Positions 1 to 6,188 of a stretch of DNA of 13,724 nt are shown piece after piece (the first letter of the stretch is position 1; each line of letters begins with the position of its first letter). Position numbers and translations under genes: made by a program. This DNA comes from Candidatus Woesearchaeota archaeon (lineage in GTDB: Archaea > Nanobdellota > Nanobdellia > Woesearchaeales > JAFCFN01). The stretch spans positions 1-13,724 of the forward strand of contig JAFCEI010000009.1 of assembly GCA_017609245.1 (NCBI GenBank), given 5' to 3'. A model generated the notes under the pieces. The model saw only the letters and a program-made list of their open reading frames with translations, was not told the DNA's origin and did not search any database.

Positions 1-870
1 CGGATACACTGTAAATTCACTTAGCTTGTATAGCTGGATCATCTGTTCTATTGAAAAAGAATCAACAAGTATGTTGTCCTGCAACCCCATTTTATGTATG
101 AGGTGGTCAAGATATGCCAGATCCTTCTCTTTTTTGAAATCCCAGTCAACAATCAGTCCTGTCCCGCATAAAACCAAAAAAGCATCTGGGAATTTCTTTA
201 CTACTCTTTTCATCGCTTTGATAGAAACATCACTCCCTTTAAACATGCTGGTCTTTGCAGGGTGTACAATTATTTTCTTGCCTTCGAGTATAGGATATTT
301 TCTCAGAAGGCTTGCAGGCCTCTTTTTCCTGATCCTTTGAACGTCAACTCCGTGGTGCACAGTAATTATTCTTTTTGAAGGAACACCAAATCCTTTTAAT
401 TCTCTTTTTACATAATCGCTGACAGCAATTATCTTGTCCCATTTGACATCAAGCAGCAGTCTCATTGACAATCCGCTGTCCATAACATTGTGTGCTGTCA
501 GGATCAAAGGGATGTTCTTCTCCTTTGCTATCCTTTCTAACGCAAATGTGTGATATTTGCTGATATAATGCATGTTATGTGCATGCAGCACATCTGGCTT
601 GACTTTTTCTATGAAATCATAAAGCACATCATCTATCTTATCTCTTAGGTTTTCAAATCCCCTCTCTTTCAGCCATTTGACATCCATAATTCTGTTTCTG
701 TAAACATCAACTCCCTTATAGGGGTGCTCCTTTTTCATCTTTGGAGCTGTAGAAGTAAGAATAGAAACTTCGTGGCCTCGTTTTACAAGTTCTGGGCAGA
801 GTATTGACAGATGTGTTTCAACCCCGCCTATCACAGGAGGAAACCCCCAGTGGATCATAGCTATTTTCAT
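1..870 (-). CDS. GT4-family glycosyltransferase, N-terminal part (cut by window edge)
   Basis: The reading frame starts at ATG 870 and stays open for 290 codons to base 1, so the C-terminus lies outside the window. The translation begins MKIAMIHWGFPPVIGGVETH, the N-terminal signature of GT4 (GT-B fold) glycosyltransferases: a first beta strand followed by the P-x-x-G-G-x-E-x-H acceptor-side loop. Further typical elements are DVLHAHN near residue 94, an LTAHNV segment near 124, VHHGVD near 174, and the start of the nucleotide-sugar domain with HPAKTSMFKGSDVSIKA and LVLCGTG. The donor-site E-x7-E motif would lie just beyond the edge. The family transfers sugars from nucleotide-sugars at the cytoplasmic face of the membrane to lipids, glycans or proteins; the substrate cannot be read here. 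It lies 56 nt downstream of the ROK kinase and has a candidate promoter of its own. The family call is firm; the specific role is unknown. Confidence 0.9.
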   Translation of the reverse strand, partial: MKIAMIHWGFPPVIGGVETHLSILCPELVKRGHEVSILTSTAPKMKKEHPYKGVDVYRNRIMDVKWLKERGFENLRDKIDDVLYDFIEKVKPDVLHAHNMHYISKYHTFALERIAKEKNIPLILTAHNVMDSGLSMRLLLDVKWDKIIAVSDYVKRELKGFGVPSKRIITVHHGVDVQRIRKKRPASLLRKYPILEGKKIIVHPAKTSMFKGSDVSIKAMKRVVKKFPDAFLVLCGTGLIVDWDFKKEKDLAYLDHLIHKMGLQDNILVDSFSIEQMIQLYKLSEFTVYP

Positions 871-905
871 GAATGATTTACACTGATAATATCAAAATAT
901 AATCC

Positions 906-914
906 ATTTAAAAA
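906..914 (-). promoter_or_regulatory. Candidate TATA box of the GT4 glycosyltransferase gene
   Basis: On the minus strand the sequence reads AAAAGTTTTTAAATGG, with an A-rich BRE-like stretch before the T/A core. Its centre is about 40 nt from the ATG at 870, which puts transcription start near 884 and gives a leader of roughly 14 nt without a clear Shine-Dalgarno site. It is weaker than the SDR and tpi boxes, and read-through from the ROK gene remains possible. Confidence 0.4.
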
Positions 915-926
915 CTTTTCTCTCAA

Positions 927-1802
927 TTATTTTAAAAATAAACAAGCAGCCCCCAATAAAACAGGATCTGCAAGCTGGCTTGTTCTTATTTTTGTATTGT
1001 CATATATCAAAACCCTTTTTCTCATCTCCCTTACAGCAGGTTTTAGTATGGCCTGTTTAGTGTCATCTATTACCCCGCCTGACAATATTATTTCTTTCGG
1101 ATTTAAGACACGGATAATTGTTGCCAATCCTATCCCAAGATTTATGCTGATATATTTTAATATTTTCTTGGCTTTTACATTCTTAATTTTTACCAGATCA
1201 GCAGCCAATATCTCTTTTCCAAAAGCCTTTTTTGTCAGTCTTTTTATTGCAATCCCTGATGCAAGAGCTTCTAAACACCCATTTGCCCCGCACCCGCATT
1301 TTGGGCCTTTTGTATCTATAATTATATGGCCTAACTCTCCTGCAAATCCTTCTCCCCTGTATATTTTGTTGTTTATTATTATCCCCCCGCCAATCCCTGT
1401 TCCAACAGCCAGGGCAACAATATTTCTTGCATCTGTAAACTTGCTCTCAGCCAGGGCAGCGCAGTTCACATCATTTTCGATGATTGTTTTTATCTTGAAC
1501 TGGTTTTGGATAATGTTTGACAGTTTGACATTTTTCCATCCAGGGATATTTGGGGGGTCTATCACGACCTGCTTATCAAAATCAACAGGAGAAGCAACAC
1601 CAATCCCTATGCCAAGTATATCTTGCTTATGAAACCCCTCTATTGTCCAGCGTATCGCATCATACAATGTGTTCAGAACATAACTTTTACCTTTCCTGGC
1701 GTGCGTAGGCACTGTGATGTTTTTGATAGTATTCCCGTGCAGGTCAATCAATGCAGTCTTTATCTTGCTGCCGCCAAAATCAACAGAAACTATATATTTC
1801 AC
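927..1802 (-). CDS. ROK-family sugar kinase (probable glucokinase)
   Basis: This 291-residue protein would phosphorylate glucose or a related hexose with ATP in the cytoplasm. Visible ROK features are the phosphate-binding loop VDFGGSKIK (7-15), the catalytic aspartate in ENDVN (D111), the second phosphate loop GTGIGGG (134-140), ELGH (156-159), and the ROK zinc site formed by H159 and C169/C171/C176 in CGCGANGCLEA. The length is close to the usual 290-320. A GTG at 1811 is in frame, but the ribosome site GAGGTGAT (1807-1814) overlaps it. The GTG at 1802, four nt after that site, is therefore the better start and gives the typical N-terminus MKYIVSVDFGG. The gene diverges from the SDR gene and precedes the glycosyltransferase. 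With the glycolytic operon nearby, glucokinase is the most natural reading; N-acetylmannosamine or fructose kinase activity cannot be excluded. Confidence 0.9.
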   Translation of the reverse strand: MKYIVSVDFGGSKIKTALIDLHGNTIKNITVPTHARKGKSYVLNTLYDAIRWTIEGFHKQDILGIGIGVASPVDFDKQVVIDPPNIPGWKNVKLSNIIQNQFKIKTIIENDVNCAALAESKFTDARNIVALAVGTGIGGGIIINNKIYRGEGFAGELGHIIIDTKGPKCGCGANGCLEALASGIAIKRLTKKAFGKEILAADLVKIKNVKAKKILKYISINLGIGLATIIRVLNPKEIILSGGVIDDTKQAILKPAVREMRKRVLIYDNTKIRTSQLADPVLLGAACLFLK

Positions 1803-1806
1803 TAAT

Positions 1807-1814
1807 ATCACCTC
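1807..1814 (-). promoter_or_regulatory. Ribosome binding site deciding the ROK kinase start
   Basis: GAGGTGAT on the minus strand lies four nt before GTG 1802. The same octamer lies three nt before the SDR ATG, so this spacing is a local rule. It argues against the in-frame GTG at 1811, which lies inside the site. Confidence 0.75.
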
Positions 1815-1841
1815 GCTATATATTTATTAAAAATATTGTCC

Positions 1842-1849
1842 TATATATA
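1842..1849 (-). promoter_or_regulatory. TATA box of the ROK kinase gene
   Basis: TATATATA on the minus strand is preceded by ATAAAC, a purine/A-rich BRE-like element. Its centre is about 43 nt from GTG 1802, which predicts transcription start near 1819, just ahead of the ribosome site. The core is palindromic, but for the + strand gene it is too far upstream and the box at 1880-1887 fits better. Confidence 0.55.
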
Positions 1850-1879
1850 GTTTATTATTTTTTATAAAAGAACACAAAC

Positions 1880-1887
1880 TTTAAATA
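1880..1887 (+). promoter_or_regulatory. Archaeal promoter (BRE plus TATA box) of the SDR-nnrD unit
   Basis: The sequence CACAAACTTTAAATAC holds an A-rich BRE followed by TTTAAATA, close to the archaeal consensus. The centre is 40 nt before ATG 1924. Transcription would start around 1908-1912, leaving a leader of only about 12-16 nt that consists mainly of the ribosome site. Confidence 0.7.
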
Positions 1888-1912
1888 CAAATCCTGCATA
1901 TCTGATATAAAA

Positions 1913-1920
1913 GAGGTGAT
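1913..1920 (+). promoter_or_regulatory. Ribosome binding site of the SDR gene
   Basis: GAGGTGAT lies three nt before ATG 1924. It matches the anti-Shine-Dalgarno core of archaeal 16S rRNA and fixes the start codon. Confidence 0.75.
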
Positions 1921-1923
1921 TAA

Positions 1924-2688
1924 ATGATTCCTGAATTTAATCTTAAAAACAAAACAGCCATTGTGACTGGCGGATGCAGAGGTATTGGCAAAGCAATAGC
2001 AATAGGCTTGGCAAAGCATGGCTGCAATATAGTTGTTTCTGATCTATTAGAAAAACCAGCTGTAAACACAGCAAAAGAAATAAAAAAACTAGGTGTAAAA
2101 GCAATTGCAGTGCAGACAGATGTCAGCAATAAAGATTCTGTTAACAATCTGATCAATCAAACAGTCAAAAAATTCAAAAAAATAGATATTCTGGTCAATA
2201 ACGCAGGAATTTTCTACCCTACTCCTTTAGAATCAATGAAAAAACAGGATTGGGACAAGATAATGAAAGTAAACCTGGACGGATATCTGTTGTGTGCACA
2301 GGCAGCATTTCCATATCTTAAAAAACAGAGATCATCAGCAATAGTTAACATAGCATCAATAGCAGGATTGAGTGCATTTGCAGGCTCAGCAGCATACAAC
2401 TGTTCAAAAGCAGCAATAATAATGCTCACTAAATCAATAGCGCAAGACTGGGCAAAATATGGGATAAGATGCAACACAATATGCCCAGGCGTGATTGTAA
2501 CTCCTATGACACGCGCAATGCTAAAAGACAAGAACTTCCAGGCATCATTAAAAATAGGAGTTCCGTTGCAAAGGCCTGGAAAACCTCAAGAATTAGCAGG
2601 ATTAGCAGTATACCTGGCATCAGATGCAAGCTCCTACATGACAGGATCAATAATTCCTATTGACGGCGGCTGGACTTGCCATCTATGA
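1924..2688 (+). CDS. SDR-family NAD-dependent oxidoreductase (FabG-like)
   Basis: This 254-residue classical short-chain dehydrogenase is a cytoplasmic Rossmann-fold enzyme that interconverts an alcohol and a ketone. The cofactor loop TGGCRGIG is at 15-22. D40 at the end of the second strand (VVVSD-like) favours NAD(H) over NADP(H). NNAG is at 92-95. The catalytic set is N117, S145 (VNIASIAG), Y158 and K162 (YNCSK), followed by CPGVIVTPM and a C-terminal IDGG. Length and motifs match the FabG / gluconate or glucose dehydrogenase-like branch. The substrate cannot be assigned: archaea lack fatty-acid synthase, so a FabG role is unlikely, and a sugar or polyol dehydrogenase is one possibility. 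Its stop overlaps the next gene's ATG (ATGA), so the two are translationally coupled. Confidence 0.9.
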   Translation: MIPEFNLKNKTAIVTGGCRGIGKAIAIGLAKHGCNIVVSDLLEKPAVNTAKEIKKLGVKAIAVQTDVSNKDSVNNLINQTVKKFKKIDILVNNAGIFYPTPLESMKKQDWDKIMKVNLDGYLLCAQAAFPYLKKQRSSAIVNIASIAGLSAFAGSAAYNCSKAAIIMLTKSIAQDWAKYGIRCNTICPGVIVTPMTRAMLKDKNFQASLKIGVPLQRPGKPQELAGLAVYLASDASSYMTGSIIPIDGGWTCHL

Positions 2689-3533
2689 TGATAGTGCAGA
2701 AATCAATACTGAAACAGGTATATAAAAAAAGGCCTTCTGGCTCCAGTAAATATGACTATGGAGCATTATTAATAATAGGAGGTTCTGAGAAATATTCTGG
2801 ATCGCCTGCATTCAATGCGCTTGCAGCTTTAGCAGCCTATAGGGCAGGAGCTGATATTGTTGAAGTTATCTCTCCAAGAAGAGCAGCAGGGATAGTAGCA
2901 ACATTTTCTCCTGATATTATTGCAATCCCTGTAGAAGGAAATTACTTGTCTAAAAAACATTTGGATAAGATGTTTGCTGAGACCAGAAACAAATCCGCAG
3001 TTGTTATTGGCGGAGGCATTGGCAGGGAAAACTCTACACTAAAAACAGTCCTAAAATATCTAAAAAAAATCCACATACCTGCTGTCATAGATGCAGATGC
3101 AATATATGCAGTTGCAAAAGACAAATCAATCATAAGGCCAAACCATATAATCACTCCTCACGAGCATGAGTTCTGTGTTTTGACTGGAATCAACCTGAAA
3201 AACCTGACAACAAACCAGAAAATAGCAGCAGTCAGAGATTCAGCTAAACAACTAAACTGCACGATTCTGTTAAAAGGCAACCCAGACATAATCTCAGACG
3301 GAAAAAACAATGCAGTAAACAAGACAGGCAACAGATTCATGACAGTGGGAGGCACAGGAGATACTCTGGCAGGCATATGTGGCTCTTTATTAGCGCAGGG
3401 AAACAGCCCATTCCAGTCAGCATGCGCAGCAGCTTACATCAATGGTAGAGCAGGGGATATTGTTGCTAAAAAGAAAAAGCAGGCGATGCTTGCAAGTGAT
3501 TTGATTCAGGCAATTCCAGAGGTTATTGCTTAG
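2685..3533 (+). CDS. nnrD: ADP/ATP-dependent NAD(P)H-hydrate dehydratase (NnrD/CARKD domain)
   Basis: This 282-residue enzyme of the ribokinase-like fold dehydrates (S)-NAD(P)HX back to NAD(P)H using a nucleoside triphosphate or diphosphate. Visible signatures are IIGGSEKYSGSPAFNA (31-45), VVIGGGIGRE (106-115), VIDADA (134-139), the family motif TPHEHEF (157-163), KGNPDII after K197, and GGTGDTLAG (222-230) with catalytic D226. Only the dehydratase domain is present; the NnrE epimerase domain often fused at the N-terminus is missing. The ATG at 2685 overlaps the SDR stop as ATGA and is preferred over the in-frame TTG at 2676 or ATG at 2688. The coupling to an NAD-type SDR and the nearby NADH-producing GAPDH operon fit a cofactor-repair role. 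Its 3' end overlaps the convergent gene by 4 nt. Confidence 0.93.
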   Translation: MMIVQKSILKQVYKKRPSGSSKYDYGALLIIGGSEKYSGSPAFNALAALAAYRAGADIVEVISPRRAAGIVATFSPDIIAIPVEGNYLSKKHLDKMFAETRNKSAVVIGGGIGRENSTLKTVLKYLKKIHIPAVIDADAIYAVAKDKSIIRPNHIITPHEHEFCVLTGINLKNLTTNQKIAAVRDSAKQLNCTILLKGNPDIISDGKNNAVNKTGNRFMTVGGTGDTLAGICGSLLAQGNSPFQSACAAAYINGRAGDIVAKKKKQAMLASDLIQAIPEVIA

Positions 3534-4411
3534 TGAACATAAACAGACTGACCAACATACTGTTGTGTAACAGGTATTTCAACAATTCTTTGCTTAGGTT
3601 CAAGATTTGCCTTGCTTTCTTTAACCCACCTGTTTGCAAGGTAGACAACATGCCTCCCAGACAACCTAAATCTTTCAGCCAGATCCTGAGCTCTGACAGC
3701 ACACAGTTTATTTAGCCTATTTAATTCTTGTTTCTCGTCATCGCTCAATTCACCAAAGGTTCTTTTATGTATCTTGTTTATCATGCTAAATATGTCTTTA
3801 CTGTCATATTCATTGGTATGCAGAATATCCTTTATCAGCGAGATATATTCTCTTTTCTTTTTTTGGTTATATTGTGTCGCTGCCTGATAAATCACTGTTC
3901 TGTCAGCCAGATGATATTGCCTAACCAAGCTATCCAGCTCTTCACCATCATTTTTCTGCAGAATCAAATTATGTCTTTCCTGTTTTGACAGCTCTTTCAG
4001 ATACCTTTTCTTGAACACTTTTACTGTTGACCCTAGATTCTTGACCAGCTCCAGATAAGTAGGATACGCTTTTCTTGCCAGCTTATCAAGCTTAGCTTCA
4101 ATCATATCATATTGCATAGGTTTTTTAAGAATCTTGTTCCTAAACCATTCTTTCACACCAAATATGTACTGCTGAAGTTTATTTCCATCAGCTTTCATCA
4201 CATAATCTCTTATAATATCGCTTAATCTAGAATCATCAATCCTGTTTACAGCCCTTAATATCTCAAAATAATCTTTTTCAATAAAATGCTCATGCAGCTG
4301 TAATGCAGCTATCTTGTTTTTGTCAGTATCAGAAAATTTTGGCCAGTACTTTATAAGCGAGTCTAACAAACTATCATCTCCAGAATAAGCCAAATATTGG
4401 GCATAGCCCAT
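3530..4411 (-). CDS. Protein of unknown function with tandem HTH-like repeats
   Basis: I do not recognise this 293-residue protein. It is lysine-rich, predicted helical throughout, and has no signal peptide or membrane segment, so it is probably cytoplasmic. Residues ~128-190 and ~209-270 are an internal duplication. Both copies run K-x-x-K/H-x-x-(x)-ELS-x-x-E, then a helix, then SLVRQYHLADRTVIYQA in copy 1 and DLAERFRLSGRHVVYLA in copy 2. This L-x-x-x-[YF]-x-L-[AS]-x-R-x-V-[IV]-Y-x-A pattern resembles the second and third helices of a helix-turn-helix, suggesting nucleic-acid binding (inference). The N-terminal ~120 residues are a separate helical region. Its TATA box lies only about 30 nt from the ATG and no ribosome site is visible, so the mRNA may be leaderless. 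The stop overlaps that of nnrD. Confidence 0.75.
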   Translation of the reverse strand: MGYAQYLAYSGDDSLLDSLIKYWPKFSDTDKNKIAALQLHEHFIEKDYFEILRAVNRIDDSRLSDIIRDYVMKADGNKLQQYIFGVKEWFRNKILKKPMQYDMIEAKLDKLARKAYPTYLELVKNLGSTVKVFKKRYLKELSKQERHNLILQKNDGEELDSLVRQYHLADRTVIYQAATQYNQKKKREYISLIKDILHTNEYDSKDIFSMINKIHKRTFGELSDDEKQELNRLNKLCAVRAQDLAERFRLSGRHVVYLANRWVKESKANLEPKQRIVEIPVTQQYVGQSVYVH

Positions 4412-4437
4412 CTTAAATAATCTATAAGTAAAAGAAC

Positions 4438-4445
4438 TTAATATA
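4438..4445 (-). promoter_or_regulatory. Candidate TATA box of the duplicated HTH-like gene (near-leaderless)
   Basis: The minus strand reads GAAAAATATATTAAG, with core TATATTAA, located in the 39-nt gap after the tpi stop. Its centre is about 30 nt from ATG 4411, so transcription would begin around 4415, essentially at the start codon. This fits the absence of a Shine-Dalgarno sequence. Confidence 0.45.
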
Positions 4446-4450
4446 TTTTT

Positions 4451-5104
4451 CTATCCTAGATTACACAGGTCTAAAAGCACTTTTTTTGGGTTTTTGGCTT
4501 TTGTAACAGCACTTGCAGCCAACATACCTTTGCATCCTAATTTCAAAGAAGCTTTAGTGTCATTGCCAGTAGAAATGCCTGCACCGCACAATGGAATTAT
4601 CTTAGTTCTTTTCAACAACTTGACAAACCTTTCAACAGATTTAGGTGCAAATGTCGAGATTGATTTTCCAGTTCCTATTAGTTCAGGCACCTCATAAGCG
4701 ATATAGTCAGGCTTAAACTGCTTTATTTTATTGGCTTCATTCAGGTTAGCAGCGCAGACAAATGTTTTTAATTTCAGTTTTTTGCATCTTTTAATTGTTT
4801 TTCTGAGATCTTTCATGCTTATCTTGTGCTCTGCATGGTTTATCAATGATCCAACAGCACCATTTGCCTTTATTGTCTCAGGCAGCGTAAATCCTGTAGC
4901 TCTTCCTGCTTCCATATGATCAACATGCTGCGAAATAGTGGTGATTATCTTGCTTACAGCAGCGATATCAGCAATCTGCGGAGCAACAATGATTTTGCAT
5001 CCAGTTTTTTTAGCAACAGCCCTGCATATTCTGGCTAATCTGACAGCCTTTTTGCCTGTTGCTGACTTGTATGTCTTAAAGTTTATCAATAGAATCGGTT
5101 TCAT
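4451..5104 (-). CDS. tpiA: Triosephosphate isomerase (archaeal type)
   Basis: This 217-residue TIM-barrel enzyme interconverts dihydroxyacetone phosphate and glyceraldehyde 3-phosphate. It is about 30 residues shorter than bacterial TIM, as usual for archaea. Substrate residues N8 and K10 lie in INFKTYK, the electrophile H90 in SLINHAEHK, and the catalytic base E138 in AYEVPELIGTG, whose PELIGTG part forms flexible loop 6. The phosphate-binding GAGISTG (174-180) and the final MLAASAVTKAK are also typical of archaeal TIM. Two deviations from the common archaeal form are NHAE for NHSE and V139 where proline is usual after the catalytic Glu. The gene follows the long glycolytic operon but has its own promoter and a strong ribosome site (GAGGTGA, 5108-5114, three nt before the ATG). 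Confidence 0.96.
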   Translation of the reverse strand: MKPILLINFKTYKSATGKKAVRLARICRAVAKKTGCKIIVAPQIADIAAVSKIITTISQHVDHMEAGRATGFTLPETIKANGAVGSLINHAEHKISMKDLRKTIKRCKKLKLKTFVCAANLNEANKIKQFKPDYIAYEVPELIGTGKSISTFAPKSVERFVKLLKRTKIIPLCGAGISTGNDTKASLKLGCKGMLAASAVTKAKNPKKVLLDLCNLG

Positions 5105-5107
5105 GGG

Positions 5108-5114
5108 TCACCTC
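5108..5114 (-). promoter_or_regulatory. Ribosome binding site of tpiA
   Basis: The minus strand reads AAAGAGGTGACCCATG. GAGGTGA lies three nt before the start codon, the same arrangement as at the SDR and ROK genes. Confidence 0.7.
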
Positions 5115-5138
5115 TTTAAAAAAAGGATTTCTTCATAT

Positions 5139-5146
5139 TATTTAAA
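5139..5146 (-). promoter_or_regulatory. TATA box of tpiA
   Basis: The minus strand reads CGAACAATTTAAATAAT, with core TTTAAATA in the 64-nt gap between the hydroxyacid dehydrogenase stop and the tpi start. The centre is about 38 nt from the ATG, predicting transcription start near 5116, directly ahead of the ribosome site. tpi can therefore be transcribed apart from the upstream operon. Confidence 0.65.
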
Positions 5147-5168
5147 TTGTTCGGTTTCACAAAAATTG

Positions 5169-6188
5169 TTATTTTACAACATTAGTCTTCCTGTTATTGA
5201 AAAATCCTTTGATGTTCTTGACAGTCGTATCTAAAATCCTTGCCAAAGCCTCATGGCTGTTAAAAGCATTGTGCGGAGTTATGATAACATTGTCTTTTGC
5301 TGCCAGGATGTGCTCTTCCAGGACATTTTTTTGCCTTTCCATAGGGAATTTTCTGCTAAGCAGCTGTTTTTCCTCTTTGATAAGCTCTTCTTCCTCAAGA
5401 ACATCCAGGGCAGCTCCTGATAATATGCCTTTATCCAAGGCTTTTATGATTGCAGAACCATCAACCAGGCCACCTCTTGCTGTATTTACTAAGATAGCCC
5501 CTTTTTTTATTAGTTTGATATTTTTAAGATTGATCATATGCCTTGTTGCAGGCAAAAGAGGGGCATGAAGAGTTATTATGTCTGAATTTTTCAGCAAGGT
5601 GTCGAACTTTACATATTTTGCACCAACTTGCCTGGCAAATTTTTTATCTTTATGAACATCATATAGCAAGATATCCATGCCAAAACCTTTTGCAATTCGT
5701 GCAACATGTCTGCCAATGTTTCCGCATCCAACAATACCTATTGTTTTTCCCTTAAGATCAAAACCTCTCAAACCCTCTAAGGAGAAATTACCTCTTCTTG
5801 TCCTGGCTATGCTTTCAATTATCTTTCTGGATAAAGCCAATATTAATGCAAATGTATGTTCTGCTACAGTGTTTTCACCATAAGTGGGCACATTACATAC
5901 AGTGATCTCCCGTTTCTCGCACTCAGCCAAATCAATATGGTCATAACCAGTTGACATTGTAGAGATAAGTTTTAATTTAGGCAGCTTGTTCAGCAACCTC
6001 TGAGTAATCTGAGAATAGATGAAAATCCCTATGCCATCAAAATTTCTTATCTTTGAAGCATTTCTTTCAGTCAGGTCTTTTCTGAAGAATTTTAATCTAA
6101 AATTTTTCAGATTCTTTTTAATATAATCTTCTTCCCACTTCTCCAGTTCAAAAAATGCTATCTTTGGAGTGTTTCTGGGCCTTTTCAT
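5169..6188 (-). CDS. D-isomer-specific 2-hydroxyacid dehydrogenase (D-lactate dehydrogenase-like)
   Basis: This 339-residue cytoplasmic NAD-dependent dehydrogenase has the substrate-domain segment STGYDHIDL (79-87), PTYGENTVAEHTFALILAL (101-119), the Rossmann loop GCGNIG (154-159), D177 at the end of the second strand (NAD preference), NTARGGLVD with catalytic R238, LDVLEEE with the acid at about E267, and ITPH with catalytic H306. The Arg-to-Glu spacing of 29 matches D-lactate dehydrogenase. An insert of about seven residues between the Glu and the His is somewhat unusual. It lies last in the glycolytic operon, coupled by an ATGA overlap to the lipoprotein gene, with ribosome site GAGGGG at 6193-6198. 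That context supports pyruvate reduction to D-lactate to recycle NADH. Glyoxylate/hydroxypyruvate reductase and 3-phosphoglycerate dehydrogenase are alternatives. Confidence 0.9.
   Translation of the reverse strand: MKRPRNTPKIAFFELEKWEEDYIKKNLKNFRLKFFRKDLTERNASKIRNFDGIGIFIYSQITQRLLNKLPKLKLISTMSTGYDHIDLAECEKREITVCNVPTYGENTVAEHTFALILALSRKIIESIARTRRGNFSLEGLRGFDLKGKTIGIVGCGNIGRHVARIAKGFGMDILLYDVHKDKKFARQVGAKYVKFDTLLKNSDIITLHAPLLPATRHMINLKNIKLIKKGAILVNTARGGLVDGSAIIKALDKGILSGAALDVLEEEELIKEEKQLLSRKFPMERQKNVLEEHILAAKDNVIITPHNAFNSHEALARILDTTVKNIKGFFNNRKTNVVK

Noticed and set aside
26..340. + strand open frame at the left edge
   Set aside because: It is antisense to the glycosyltransferase, whose conserved motifs read through the same bases on the minus strand.
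997..1632. Long + strand open frame (211 codons) over the ROK kinase gene
   Set aside because: It lies antisense to a well-supported ROK kinase with all its motifs, has no ribosome site, and its composition is the mirror of the real gene.
1841..1850. Palindrome CTATATATAG as a regulator operator
   Set aside because: Its position and A-rich flank fit the TATA box of the ROK gene. Palindromy follows from the simple TA repeat, and no second copy was found near other promoters.
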